From Sphingomonas sp. R647 (GTDB taxonomy: Bacteria > Pseudomonadota > Alphaproteobacteria > Sphingomonadales > Sphingomonadaceae), in contig NZ_JAIQXT010000005.1 of the NCBI RefSeq assembly GCF_020177055.1, positions 1 through 64,000 of the forward strand: a stretch of 64,000 nt of DNA. Direction: 5' to 3'. A program made the position numbers and the translations under genes. A model generated the notes under the pieces. It ran no database searches. It was not told where the DNA came from and saw nothing but the letters and a program-made list of their open reading frames with translations. Shown piece by piece: positions 32,354-41,471 of the stretch (the stretch's first letter is position 1; each line of letters begins with the position of its first letter).

Positions 32354-34140
32354 AGCCGCGTGATCGCCTCGACGGCGATCATCCGCGCATAGCCATCGAG
32401 CCCGACCTGAGTCAGCGCGCGGGTGATGTGATACAGCGCTTCGGGCGATACGCCTTCCCACACCCGGCTCTGCATCCCCACGGCGGCGAGCAGCACCACC
32501 GTTCCTGGCTGGTTCGCGTCCGCCGCCTGCGCGATCGCGCGGGTCCAGGCGTTGGCGGCGTCGAACTCGACGCCCGATGCGCGCATCAGCCGTTCGGCAT
32601 CGCCGTTGGATATGCGGCCCATCCCGGCCATCGCCGCGATCAGCATCGCGCCGTTGGTCGCGTCGGCGGAACTGCGATACGCCTCGACATCGCCGACCGC
32701 GACTGCGCGGCCCGGTTCGGCGAGCAGCAGCATGCCCCAGCCATCGCTGCCGCGCGGTGCAATCTGCTTCCAGCGCAGCGCGGCGCGGTCGAACCCGGCA
32801 CTCAGCATCGACGCGATCAGGCGATCGGCGTCGGCGGCATGTTCGGCCGACGGCGTCAGGCGGGCGGCGGCGCGGGCGGTGAGGATCAACCGGCTATAGG
32901 TGGCGCGCGGCCCCTGCGCCTCGTCCCACAGCTGTCGCATCCGCTCGACCCGCTCAGCAGCGGTGGCGGCGGTGAAGGCGGCGCGCAGATCGCGGGCGAC
33001 CGCGACCTCGGCGATCGACGGATCTTCCTGCGCCTCGATCTCGCCGTACAGGTCGGTGAGCGCCTGGCTCGAGAAGATGCCCTGAGTCGCCGCTGCTTCC
33101 GCCGCTGCGGCGCGGTCACGCAGGCCCAACATCGGCGCGGTCGCGCGCCAGTAGCGCAGTTGCGGCCCGGCGGTGCCGTACATCCGCTCGGGGATATCGG
33201 TGCCCGACGCGACCGCAAGGCCCCAGCGCCACGCACTGATCCGGTCCACGGCGTCCCATTCGACAGTGACTGCGCGGCGGCCCGATACACCCATACCGAC
33301 CAGCTTTTCGGCCAGCAGCACATCCACGGAGGTGCCCATGCGGCGGCGGCTGGCGTCGATCAGCGGTCCGGCCTTGGACGGATCGGCATCGAGCCCTGCA
33401 CAGATCGCTTCGGCGAGCCGCCAGTTGCGGTCGGGCGCGGTGTCGAGCGCGGGCTGAACCATTGGGCACATCCCGCCCGGATCGGCGGTGGCGAGCATTG
33501 CCTGCATCGCCACCTGAAACATCTTGGGCGTGTAGTTGGCGATATCGACCGACTGCACCAGCGCGCGCGCGGCATCGGCTTCACCCATGCGGATCAGCAG
33601 CCAGGCACGCTCCGCAGCGAAATCGGCGCCGTTGAGGCCGCGCGGGGTGTCAACCCGCGACAGCAGCGCGCGGCGCAGCGCGATCGACAGCCAGCGCGAC
33701 GCGACCGGCGCATCGGCGCGGCGCATCAATGTCTGAAGGAAGCCGCCATCGGCATTGCCGAATGCGGTTGCAGCCAGCCCGTCGCTGGCGGGCGAGGACG
33801 GGCCGACCTGCGCCAGCGAGCGCTTGGCGAAATCGGGAAGTTCGTAGCGGGCGATCGTCGCGTAATCGATCTCGCCCGGTGCTTCGGGCGCGACGCCGCC
33901 GGCCGCTGCGGTCGTATTGCCGAGCGCAACCGGCGGAGCATCCGCGCGCGGCGCGCTCGTCGGTCCAGCCACTGGCGCGGTCGGCGCGGGGGCTGGCGCC
34001 GGAGCAGGCGCGGGGACCGGATCGTCGAATCCGGGCGGCAGCAGCGATTCGGGTCGATCCTGCCCCAGCGCGGGAATTCCCACGCCGGCAGCGACCACCA
34101 GAACCGCGGCGAGCGCGGTCTTAGTTCGAGAGATTGTCAA
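32350..34140 (-). CDS. Large hypothetical protein with signal segment
   Basis: A protein of about 596 residues. It begins with a hydrophobic signal-like stretch (TKTALAAVLVVAAGVGIPAL), then a linker of repeated Pro-Ala pairs at about 45-60, then a long alanine-rich helical region without a motif I recognise, reminiscent of solenoid repeats. It is probably periplasmic or anchored in the inner membrane. The TTG at 34140 is chosen because AAGG lies about 10 bases upstream and the signal segment is then N-terminal; it lies within the last codons of a small membrane protein gene. Genes of this kind sit between aroK and xerD in other sphingomonads, as far as I recall. Confidence 0.7.
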   Translation of the reverse strand: MTISRTKTALAAVLVVAAGVGIPALGQDRPESLLPPGFDDPVPAPAPAPAPAPTAPVAGPTSAPRADAPPVALGNTTAAAGGVAPEAPGEIDYATIARYELPDFAKRSLAQVGPSSPASDGLAATAFGNADGGFLQTLMRRADAPVASRWLSIALRRALLSRVDTPRGLNGADFAAERAWLLIRMGEADAARALVQSVDIANYTPKMFQVAMQAMLATADPGGMCPMVQPALDTAPDRNWRLAEAICAGLDADPSKAGPLIDASRRRMGTSVDVLLAEKLVGMGVSGRRAVTVEWDAVDRISAWRWGLAVASGTDIPERMYGTAGPQLRYWRATAPMLGLRDRAAAAEAAATQGIFSSQALTDLYGEIEAQEDPSIAEVAVARDLRAAFTAATAAERVERMRQLWDEAQGPRATYSRLILTARAAARLTPSAEHAADADRLIASMLSAGFDRAALRWKQIAPRGSDGWGMLLLAEPGRAVAVGDVEAYRSSADATNGAMLIAAMAGMGRISNGDAERLMRASGVEFDAANAWTRAIAQAADANQPGTVVLLAAVGMQSRVWEGVSPEALYHITRALTQVGLDGYARMIAVEAITRL

Positions 34141-34258
34141 GCGGGACGACCTTCTCGACACGCACCGGTTGCTTTTCCGTATCGCGCCCCGCGAGGAAAA
34201 ACAGCCCTCCAATCAACAGGATAGCGACAATGACGATGATGATGAGCGAACGGGACAT
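34121..34258 (-). CDS. Small single-span membrane protein (45 residues)
   Basis: A short gene found by reading the minus strand: MSRSLIIIVIVAILLIGGLF, then FLAGRDTEK and a C-terminus ending VVPLDNLSN. One membrane helix spans about residues 5-24, with a basic N-terminus and a soluble tail, so the tail probably faces the periplasm. A GAGGGGG box lies just upstream of the ATG at 34258. The 3' end overlaps the next gene's TTG start by 20 bases, which suggests translational coupling. Function unknown. It is divergent from aroK, about 80 bases apart. Confidence 0.72.
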   Translation of the reverse strand: MSRSLIIIVIVAILLIGGLFFLAGRDTEKQPVRVEKVVPLDNLSN

Positions 34259-34338
34259 CGACCCCCTCAAACCGGTTATATATGCAGGCGACGGGCCTTT
34301 TGCCCGAGCGCGATGCTCGCTGTATAGCCCCCGCGACC

Positions 34339-34878
34339 ATGCTGCAAACCCACCCAGCCGATCCTGAACCGATTACCCGCCCGATCGTGCTGATCGGACT
34401 GATGGGCGTGGGCAAAACCACGGTCGGCCGCCGCCTTGCCCAGCGCCTCAAACTCCCCTTTGTCGACGCGGATGCGGAGATCGAGGCGGCAGCGGGTATG
34501 ACCGTTTCCGAAATCTTCGAGCGATTCGGCGAACCGCATTTTCGCGACGGCGAACGGCGCGTGATCGCGCGGCTGATCGATGGCGCGCCCAAGGTGATCG
34601 CGACCGGCGGCGGAGCGTTTCTGAATGAGGAAACCCGCGCGCTGATCCTTGACCAGGCGACCGCGATCTGGCTGGACGCCGCCCCCAAGGTCTTGGCGGA
34701 ACGCGTCGCAAAGCGCGACCATCGCCCGCTACTGCGCGGAAAGGATCCGTTGAAGGTGCTCACCGAACTCGCCGAAATCCGCAACCCGGTCTATGCGCTC
34801 GCGCCGATCCATGTGGTGAGCAAGGCCGCGCCGCATGAGGCGACAGTCAATTCGATCCTGACGGCGCTCGGCCGATGA
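34339..34878 (+). CDS. aroK: Shikimate kinase
   Basis: A protein of 179 residues that phosphorylates shikimate in aromatic amino-acid synthesis. The Walker A loop is GLMGVGKTT (residues 20-28); FVDADAEIE and the shikimate-binding GGGAF (ATGGGAFLN) follow, and the lid region RPLLRG is present. The ATG at 34339 is my choice; the frame is open to 34282 but that stretch overlaps the divergent promoter region. It is coupled to aroB through a 4-base overlap (ATGA). Confidence 0.94.
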   Translation: MLQTHPADPEPITRPIVLIGLMGVGKTTVGRRLAQRLKLPFVDADAEIEAAAGMTVSEIFERFGEPHFRDGERRVIARLIDGAPKVIATGGGAFLNEETRALILDQATAIWLDAAPKVLAERVAKRDHRPLLRGKDPLKVLTELAEIRNPVYALAPIHVVSKAAPHEATVNSILTALGR

Positions 34879-35975
34879 CGGTCGTTCCGGTCGCGCTGGG
34901 CGCGCGCAGCTATGAAGTGCGGATCGCCAGCGACTTGCTCGCGCAGGCGGCGGAGCAGCTCGCGCCGCTGTCGCGCGGGCGCCCGTTCGTCATCGTCACC
35001 GATGCCAATGTCGCACCGCATGCGGCGCGGCTGGCGGCGCTGCTGCACAATGGCGGGCTGGCGAGCGACATCATCGCCCTGCCTGCGGGTGAGGCGACCA
35101 AGAGCTGGGCGCAGCTCGAATCGCTCACCGACGCGCTGCTCGCGCGCGGGATCGAGCGTGGCGACCATGTGATTGCGCTGGGCGGCGGGGTGATCGGCGA
35201 TCTGGTCGGCTTCGCCACGTCGATCCTCAAACGCGGCTGCCACTTTGTGCAGATCCCGACCACCCTGCTGGCACAGGTCGACAGCTCGGTCGGTGGCAAG
35301 ACCGCGATCAACAGCCGGGCGGGCAAGAACCTCATCGGCGCCTTCCACCAGCCATCGCTCGTGCTGATCGACCCGGACCTGCTCGATACGCTGCCGCTGC
35401 GCGATTTGCGCGCGGGCTATGCCGAAGTGGTGAAATACGGGCTGATCGACGATCTCGGTTTTTTCGAATGGTGCGAAGCCAATGGCGCGGCGTTGCTCGC
35501 GGGCGATCCGGTGGCGCGCGAATTCGCTATTGCCCATTCGGTTGCGGCCAAGGCGCGGATCGTCGCGGCGGACGAACGCGAGACGACGGGCGTGCGCGCG
35601 CTGCTCAACCTTGGCCACACCTTTGGCCATGCGCTGGAAGCCGAGACGGGCTTCTCCGACGCGTTGCTGCATGGCGAAGGCGTTGCAGCCGGGATGGCGC
35701 TGGCCTTTGCCTATTCGGCGCGGCGCGGGCTGTGTCCGGCGCAGGATGCCGAGCGGGTAGCCGCGCATTTGCGCGCGATGGGCATGCCGCACGATCTGGC
35801 CAGCGCGGGCATTACCGCGTCGGGCGAGACGTTGGTCGCGCACATGCTGCACGACAAAAAGATGGACGCCGGCACCCTTCCCTTCCTGCTCGCGCACGGC
35901 ATCGGGCGAACCTATCTCGACAAGCAGGTCGATCTGGCGGACGTGGCAGCGTTTCTGGACGAACTGCCGCGCTGA
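34875..35975 (+). CDS. aroB: 3-dehydroquinate synthase
   Basis: An NAD-dependent, zinc-containing enzyme of 366 residues that cyclises DAHP to 3-dehydroquinate, the second step of the shikimate pathway. Landmarks are GGGVIGDLVGF (nucleotide binding), the IPTTLLAQVDSSVGGKTAIN block and zinc ligands in NLGHTFGHALE and LLHGEGVAAGM. It overlaps aroK by 4 bases, the aroK-aroB operon order found in most proteobacteria. A repeat region separates it from the convergent dnaA. Confidence 0.96.
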   Translation: MTVVPVALGARSYEVRIASDLLAQAAEQLAPLSRGRPFVIVTDANVAPHAARLAALLHNGGLASDIIALPAGEATKSWAQLESLTDALLARGIERGDHVIALGGGVIGDLVGFATSILKRGCHFVQIPTTLLAQVDSSVGGKTAINSRAGKNLIGAFHQPSLVLIDPDLLDTLPLRDLRAGYAEVVKYGLIDDLGFFEWCEANGAALLAGDPVAREFAIAHSVAAKARIVAADERETTGVRALLNLGHTFGHALEAETGFSDALLHGEGVAAGMALAFAYSARRGLCPAQDAERVAAHLRAMGMPHDLASAGITASGETLVAHMLHDKKMDAGTLPFLLAHGIGRTYLDKQVDLADVAAFLDELPR

Positions 35976-35986
35976 CAACGACCGCT

Positions 35987-36062
35987 TGCCCTGAGCCCGT
36001 CGAAGGGCCGCAAGCGAAACGTCTGTTGTGAATCGCCCTTCGACAAGCTCAGGGCAGACGGG
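35987..36062. repeat. Inverted pair of CCCTGAGC..GTCGAAGGGC repeats
   Basis: TTGCCCTGAGCCCGTCGAAGGG (first copy) and the reverse-oriented CGCCCTTCGACAAGCTCAGGGC face each other across about 30 bases, between the convergent aroB and dnaA. The same pair occurs at 56203-56274. These are familiar sphingomonad intergenic repeats that may act as terminators of both genes. Confidence 0.8.
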
Positions 36063-36101
36063 GGTTGGTGATCGCGGGCGCTCGTGGTGCGCCGCGCTGC
36101 C

Positions 36102-37460
36102 TTACGCCTCGAGCTGGCGCATCAGGCTGCGGACGGCGCCGTCGATTTCGCTGTCGGTCCCGCGCAGCTCCTCGATGCGGCGGACGGCGTGGATGACGGT
36201 CGAATGGTCGCGATTGCCGAACTTGCGGCCGATTTCCGGCAGCGAGCGCGTGGTCAGGCGCTTGGCGAGGTACATTGCGATCTGGCGCGGGCGGGCGATT
36301 GCCACCGCGCGGCGCTGTGACACCAGGTCGAGCTGCTTGACGTCGAAATGCGACGACACGGCCTTCTGGATCTCGTCGATCGTAACGCGGCGCTGGCTGC
36401 CGCGCAGGGCCTCGCCAAGCACGCTCTCGGCGAATTCGATCGTCACGACCTCATTGTTGAGCTGCGAATAGGCGACGAGGCGGTTGAGCGCGCCTTCGAG
36501 CTCACGCACCGACGAGCTGATTCGCGTGGCGAGCAGGTCGAGCACTTCGGACGGCACCGTGGCACCCGCCATATCCTCAAGCTTGCGGTCGAGGATCGTG
36601 CGGCGCAGGCCGAGTTCAGCCGGCTTGATATCGGCGGCGAGGCCCGAGCCGAGGCGCGAGGCGAGACGGGTTTCGATCCCCTCAAGCGCCAGCGGGCTGC
36701 GATCGGCGGCGATCACCAGCCTTTTGCCCTCGCGCATGAATTCGTCGACGGTGTGGAAGAACTCTTCCTGAGTCGATTCCTTGCCGGCGATGAACTGAAG
36801 GTCGTCGATCATCAGCAGATCGACGCCGCGCAACCGCGCCTTGAAACTGTAAGTGTCCCGCTCCCGCACCGCGCGGACGAATTCGAACATGAAGCGCTCG
36901 GCCGGCATGTAGATCGCGGTCGCGTCCGGGCATGCGTCCATGAACGCATGGCCGATCGCGTGCATCAGATGCGTCTTGCCCTGGCCGGTATTGCTGTGGA
37001 GGTAGAGCGGGCTGAAGCGCGGCTTGCCCGGCTCGGCCAGCGCCTTGGCTGCGTTAAACGCCAGCCGGTTGGACGTGTCGACCACGAACCGGTCGAAGGT
37101 GAAGCGCGAATCGAGGTTGGGACGCTCGCCCGCTCCGGCCGGGGCCGAGGGCGCGGCGGGCGTCGCCGCTTCGACCACGGGGGTCGCTGCGGCAAGCTCA
37201 CGATTCGCACGCGCGTCGACCGTCTCGATCGAAACCGTACGCACACCCGGAAGCTGCGCACGGAATTCCATCGCCAGACGGTCCGCATAATGATTCTTGA
37301 CCCAGTTGGTCATGAAGGCGGACGGCAGGCCAAGACGCACCGTTTCGGCGTCGTCGCCCGGGATCAGGACGATTGGCTTAAGCCACTGGTCGAACAGCCG
37401 CTGCCCTGCGGAAAGCCGCAGATTACCGCGCACGCGTGTCCAGGCCTTGGCTTGATCCAT
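36102..37460 (-). CDS. dnaA: Chromosomal replication initiator DnaA
   Basis: A protein of 452 residues. Domain I lies at the N-terminus, domain II is a Pro-Ala-rich linker (about 95-112), domain III has the AAA+ Walker A SNTGQGKTH (156-164; the first residue is usually Gly) and Walker B LLMIDDLQFIAGKE, and domain IV has the DnaA signature around DHSTVIHAVRRIEEL. It binds DnaA boxes and opens the origin. It is flanked by rpsT, mutM and ubiE, the usual alphaproteobacterial place, with no dnaN nearby. The region upstream is rich in GANTC sites. Confidence 0.97.
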   Translation of the reverse strand: MDQAKAWTRVRGNLRLSAGQRLFDQWLKPIVLIPGDDAETVRLGLPSAFMTNWVKNHYADRLAMEFRAQLPGVRTVSIETVDARANRELAAATPVVEAATPAAPSAPAGAGERPNLDSRFTFDRFVVDTSNRLAFNAAKALAEPGKPRFSPLYLHSNTGQGKTHLMHAIGHAFMDACPDATAIYMPAERFMFEFVRAVRERDTYSFKARLRGVDLLMIDDLQFIAGKESTQEEFFHTVDEFMREGKRLVIAADRSPLALEGIETRLASRLGSGLAADIKPAELGLRRTILDRKLEDMAGATVPSEVLDLLATRISSSVRELEGALNRLVAYSQLNNEVVTIEFAESVLGEALRGSQRRVTIDEIQKAVSSHFDVKQLDLVSQRRAVAIARPRQIAMYLAKRLTTRSLPEIGRKFGNRDHSTVIHAVRRIEELRGTDSEIDGAVRSLMRQLEA

Positions 37461-37869
37461 ATTTCCCGCTGTCCCTCTATTTCCGACACCCGCACGCGCA
37501 CCATCGGTGCACCTGCTTTACCCCCCGCGCGCAAAGGCCTGCCTCCACGCGCAATTCACTCAGGCAACAGCCTCCCTAAGCCGGAATCACATCCGCACTT
37601 GGTTGGTGCCTTCGCTGAAACCGCCGACGTGAACGCCGTGGCGGAGGGCTGTTTTAGGGACGCTTTTCTGAGTCGAGCAAGAGGGTGGCATGTAAAGAAT
37701 CTGAAATAAGTGGGGTTGACTCACTCAGACCCCCGGAAACGCGTTATTCTTCAGATAAGATACTGATTTTACGCGTTTTTATTGATTCATTACATTGCCG
37801 TAACACCGCGACTCATTGGAATTGCGCGATTCGCATCCGCGCGGTCAAAAATTGGTCTTATCACAAACG
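37461..37869. promoter_or_regulatory. dnaA upstream region with GANTC cluster
   Basis: About 460 gene-free bases lie between dnaA and rpsT. Seven GANTC sites, targets of the CcrM methylase in alphaproteobacteria, start at 37584, 37670, 37697, 37718, 37784, 37810 and 37828. Positions 37740-37870 are unusually AT-rich for this genome. I found no TTATCCACA-type DnaA box, so I do not call it the origin. In Caulobacter, methylation at the dnaA promoter controls dnaA timing. Confidence 0.55.
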
Positions 37870-37901
37870 AAAAACCCCGCCGGCACAGGGCCGGCAGGGC
37901 T
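37870..37901 (-). terminator. Terminator of rpsT
   Basis: Read on the minus strand, CCCTGCCGGCC-CTGT-GCCGGCGGGG is followed by five T. It begins about 25 bases after the rpsT stop. Confidence 0.85.
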
Positions 37902-37925
37902 AATTCAATCGTCCTGATCGGCGGT

Positions 37926-38189
37926 TCAGCCGAGTGCGGCGAGCCGCTTGGTCAGGCGCGAGAACTTGCGCGAGGCGGTGTTCTTGTGAACGACGCCCTT
38001 GGCCACGCCGCGTGCCAGCTCCGGCTGCATCGCCTTGAGCGCGGTTTCCGCTGCGGCCTTGTCGCCGCTGGTCAGTGCGCTTTCGACCTTCTTGACGAAG
38101 GTACGGATGCGGCCAACGCGGGCACCGTTGACTTCGGCGCGGCGGTCGTTGCGGCGGATGCGCTTCTTGGCTTGCGGCGTGTTCGCCAT
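37926..38189 (-). CDS. rpsT: 30S ribosomal protein S20
   Basis: A basic, helical protein of 87 residues that binds 16S rRNA early in 30S assembly. It starts [17 protein letters not shown] and has the conserved [20 protein letters not shown] near the end. It lies between mutM and dnaA on the same strand and has its own terminator. In other bacteria S20 controls its own translation through its leader; I see no particular structure here. Confidence 0.96.
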   Translation of the reverse strand: MANTPQAKKRIRRNDRRAEVNGARVGRIRTFVKKVESALTSGDKAAAETALKAMQPELARGVAKGVVHKNTASRKFSRLTKRLAALG

Positions 38190-38311
38190 GAATCTTCGTT
38201 CCTGTTTTCGATGCGAAAAGAGGCGCGGATTTCCGTCCCACGCCTCGGGAAAGCGCGGCCCTTAGCGAGGGCAGGCGATTCGGTCAACCTTTTGCGGAGG
38301 AAAACCGGGCA

Positions 38312-39124
38312 CTAACGCTGGCATTTCGGGCACCAGAAGGTCGAGCGCCCACCCTCGGCATAGCGCGCGACGGTGCCACCGCATTCGCACGGCTCGCCTT
38401 CGCGGCCATAGACTTTGAACTGCTTGGAGAAATAGCCGAGCTCACCATCGGGCCGGGCATAGTCACGCAGCGTCGACCCGCCGGCTTCGATCGCCGATTC
38501 GAGCACGGAATGCACCGCCGCGACGAGTCGCTGGAGTTGAGGCCGGGTTAGCGATCCGCCGCTGCGCTTGGGCGAGATACGCGATTCGTACAGCGCCTCA
38601 CACACATAGATGTTGCCGAGTCCCGCGACGATGCGCTGGTCGAGCAGCAACAGCTTGATCGACGCCACCCGCCCGGCGAGCGCCTGGCGCAGGTGATCGG
38701 CGGTGAAGTGCGGCCCCAGCGGCTCGGGCCCCAGCGCGGCAAAGGGCGGCCATGCGCCGATCTCGGCGGTCGGCATCAGGTCGACCGATCCGAATCGCCG
38801 GGGATCGTTGAGTGCCAGCACGCGGCCCGCCCCGGTCTCGATCAGCAGATGATCGTGGGTCAGCAACTCGGTCGGGTCGATTCGCCAGCGGCCCGACATG
38901 CCGAGGTGGAAGATCATCGTGTCGCCGCGATCGGTGTCGATCAGGCCATATTTGGCGCGTCGCCCGAGCGCGGTGACGGTTGCCCCGGTCAGCCGCTGGC
39001 CCAGATCGACCGGCATCGGGCGGCGCAGGTCGGGGCGGCGCAACTGGACGCGCGCGATCCGCTGCCCGTGCAAGGCAGGGGTCAGACCGCGGACCGTCGT
39101 TTCGACTTCGGGAAGCTCGGGCAT
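38312..39124 (-). CDS. mutM: Formamidopyrimidine-DNA glycosylase
   Basis: A base-excision repair enzyme of 270 residues that removes 8-oxoguanine. The catalytic Pro2-Glu3 are in MPELPEVE, the conserved QRIVAGLGNIYVCEALY is present, and the C-terminal zinc finger has Cys pairs CECGG and CPKCQR. It is divergent from ubiE with 55 bases between the start codons, the standard alphaproteobacterial mutM/ubiE layout. Confidence 0.96.
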   Translation of the reverse strand: MPELPEVETTVRGLTPALHGQRIARVQLRRPDLRRPMPVDLGQRLTGATVTALGRRAKYGLIDTDRGDTMIFHLGMSGRWRIDPTELLTHDHLLIETGAGRVLALNDPRRFGSVDLMPTAEIGAWPPFAALGPEPLGPHFTADHLRQALAGRVASIKLLLLDQRIVAGLGNIYVCEALYESRISPKRSGGSLTRPQLQRLVAAVHSVLESAIEAGGSTLRDYARPDGELGYFSKQFKVYGREGEPCECGGTVARYAEGGRSTFWCPKCQR

Positions 39125-39179
39125 TTTGTCCAGCTAAGCGGGCTTTGCCGCGCCCACAAGGGCGGCTAAGGGCTTGGCT

Positions 39180-39911
39180 ATGACCGACACCGTCTCCTTT
39201 GGCTATGAAGAGGTTGCGCCCGACGAAAAGACCCGCCGGGTAGGCGGCGTCTTTTCCAGCGTCGCGGCGCGCTATGACATCATGAACGACGCAATGTCGG
39301 GCGGGCTGCACCGCGTCTGGAAGGACGTGTTCGTCCGCCGGGTTAAGCCGCGCCCGGGCGAGGCGATTCTCGACATGGCCGGCGGCACCGGCGACATCGC
39401 CTTCCGCATGGCCGAGCATGGCGCGGCGGTGACCGTGGCCGACATCAATCCCGACATGCTGGCGGTCGGCATCGACCGTGCGGCGAAGCGCGGCATCGAC
39501 GGGCTGGTGTGGAGCGAGGCGAATGCCGAAACGCTGCAATGGCCCGACCGGTTCTTCGACGCATACACGATCGCGTTCGGCATCCGGAACGTCACCGACA
39601 TCCCGGCGGCGCTGCGTGAGGCGCATCGCGTGCTGCGCCGGGGCGGACGGTTCTTCGTCCTCGAATTCTCGACGACGCTCTGGCCGGGCTTTGCCGATGT
39701 GTACGACGCCTATTCGCACCGGCTGGTGCCGAAGCTGGGCGAGATGCTGGCGGGTGATGCTGACAGCTATCGCTACCTGGTCGAATCGATCCGCCGCTTC
39801 CCCGACATGCCGACGTTTGAGCAGATGATCAAAGACGCAGGCTTTGTGCAGACGCGCGTCGAGCCGATGCTGGGCGGGCTGGTTGCCATTCACAGCGGCT
39901 GGAAGATTTGA
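39180..39911 (+). CDS. ubiE: Ubiquinone/menaquinone methyltransferase UbiE
   Basis: A SAM-dependent C-methyltransferase of 243 residues acting on the quinone ring in ubiquinone synthesis. MTDTVSFGYEEV is the usual beginning, the SAM motif is LDMAGGTGDIAF and the family motif AFGIRNVTDIPAALREAHRVL is complete. The ATG at 39180 has AAGGG 7 bases upstream; a TTG at 39174 is less likely. The stop overlaps the ubiB start by 4 bases. Confidence 0.96.
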   Translation: MTDTVSFGYEEVAPDEKTRRVGGVFSSVAARYDIMNDAMSGGLHRVWKDVFVRRVKPRPGEAILDMAGGTGDIAFRMAEHGAAVTVADINPDMLAVGIDRAAKRGIDGLVWSEANAETLQWPDRFFDAYTIAFGIRNVTDIPAALREAHRVLRRGGRFFVLEFSTTLWPGFADVYDAYSHRLVPKLGEMLAGDADSYRYLVESIRRFPDMPTFEQMIKDAGFVQTRVEPMLGGLVAIHSGWKI

Positions 39912-41440
39912 CCGCTCCCGTCGTCCATCTGTGGCGCCTCCTGAAATGGGGTCGCACGCTGGCGCGTCACGGCGCGCTGCGCGGGATCGAGCGCGACCGC
40001 AATGCGCCGCCGTTGGTCCGCCGCGCCGCGCGCATCCTGCGATTCGGCGCGCGCCTGCCAGAGGTGCCGCGCTATGCCGATGCGCTGCAGGCGATCGGCC
40101 CCGCAGCGATTAAGCTCGGCCAGACGCTTGCCACCCGCCCCGATTTGATCGGCGAGGCGGCGGCGCATGATCTGTTGCGGCTGCAGGACGCGCTCCCCCC
40201 CGTCCCGTTCGCGGTGATCCGCACGGCGATGGAAACGGGCTTCGGGCGACCGATCGAGGATATGTTCCTGTCGGTCGAGGAGACGCCGATCGGCGCGGCA
40301 TCGATCGCGCAGGTGCATCGCGCGATCACCACCGATGGCCATCAGGTCGCGGTTAAGGTGCTGCGCCCGGGCATCGAGGTCGAGTTCGCCCGCGCGATCG
40401 AGACCTATGAATGGGCGGCAGCGCAGCTCGAGGCGCAGGGGGGTGAAGTTGCGCGCCTGCGCCCGCGTCTGGTGATCGAGACGTTCAAGCGCTGGACCGC
40501 GCGCGAGTTGGATCTGCGGCGCGAGGCAGCGTCGGCGTCGGAGCTGTCCGAATCGATGGAGGCGGAGCCGGACTTCACCGTCCCGACGATCGACTGGCAG
40601 CGTACGACCGGCAAGGTCATGACGCTCGAATGGATCGACGGCATCAAGCTGTCGAACCGCGACGCGCTGATCGCTGCGGGACATGACACCGAGAAGCTGG
40701 CGCATACTTTGGTCCGCGCGTTCCTGCGTCAGGCGATCTCCGAAGGCTTTTTCCACGCCGACATGCACCAGGGCAATCTGTTCGCCCTGCCCGGCGACCG
40801 GATCGCGGCGATCGATTTCGGGATCATGGGCCGGATCGACCGGCGCGCACGCGTGTGGCTGGCGGAGATTCTCTACGGCCTGATCACCGGCAATTACCGC
40901 CGCGTTGCCGAGATTCACTTCGAAGCGGGCTATGTCCCTGCGCACCACAATGTCGCCGAGTTCGCGACCGCGCTGCGTGCGGTGGGCGAGCCGATGCGCG
41001 GCCTGCCGGTCAAGGACATGAGCGTCGGCATGATGCTCGACAGCCTGTTCAACATCACCCGCGATTTCGACATGCAGACCCAGCCGCATTTGCTGCTGCT
41101 GCAAAAGACGATGGTGATGGTCGAGGGCGTGGCGACGCGGATCCATCCCGACATCAATCTGTGGGACAGCGCCGCGCCGTTTGTGCGCGAATGGATCCGC
41201 ACCGAATTGGGGCCGGAGGCGTTTCTCGCCGACCGGATTTCGGAGGATTTGAAGACGCTCGCGCGGCTGCCCAGGCTGATCCGCAATATCGAACGGCACT
41301 TCCCCGATCCGGGCGGCGCCCCCCCTGCCCCGCCGCTGCGCGAGATTCAGGTGGTGCGCGTCGGCGGCGGCTGGCGCTATGGCGCGGTCGCGCTGCTCGC
41401 CGCCGGGGCCGGTGTTGCGGCGACGCTGTTGCTTGCCTGA
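39908..41440 (+). CDS. ubiB: Ubiquinone biosynthesis kinase-like protein UbiB
   Basis: A protein of 510 residues of the ADCK/ABC1 atypical kinase family, needed for ubiquinone synthesis. KLGQTLATRPDLIG is the family's conserved KxGQ region, SIAQVHRA the alanine-rich loop, and AIDFGIMGRI the metal-binding DFG-like motif. Two hydrophobic segments at the C-terminus (about 485-509) anchor it in the membrane. A TTG start overlaps the ubiE stop, so the two are co-translated. Confidence 0.95.
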   Translation: MTAPVVHLWRLLKWGRTLARHGALRGIERDRNAPPLVRRAARILRFGARLPEVPRYADALQAIGPAAIKLGQTLATRPDLIGEAAAHDLLRLQDALPPVPFAVIRTAMETGFGRPIEDMFLSVEETPIGAASIAQVHRAITTDGHQVAVKVLRPGIEVEFARAIETYEWAAAQLEAQGGEVARLRPRLVIETFKRWTARELDLRREAASASELSESMEAEPDFTVPTIDWQRTTGKVMTLEWIDGIKLSNRDALIAAGHDTEKLAHTLVRAFLRQAISEGFFHADMHQGNLFALPGDRIAAIDFGIMGRIDRRARVWLAEILYGLITGNYRRVAEIHFEAGYVPAHHNVAEFATALRAVGEPMRGLPVKDMSVGMMLDSLFNITRDFDMQTQPHLLLLQKTMVMVEGVATRIHPDINLWDSAAPFVREWIRTELGPEAFLADRISEDLKTLARLPRLIRNIERHFPDPGGAPPAPPLREIQVVRVGGGWRYGAVALLAAGAGVAATLLLA

Positions 41441-41471
41441 CAAGCGAATCCAGTCGCGCTAGGGACGTCGC

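Noticed and set aside
37461..37925. Replication origin next to dnaA
   Set aside because: No DnaA-box cluster was seen, and in studied alphaproteobacteria the origin is generally not at dnaA. The AT-rich patch alone is not enough.
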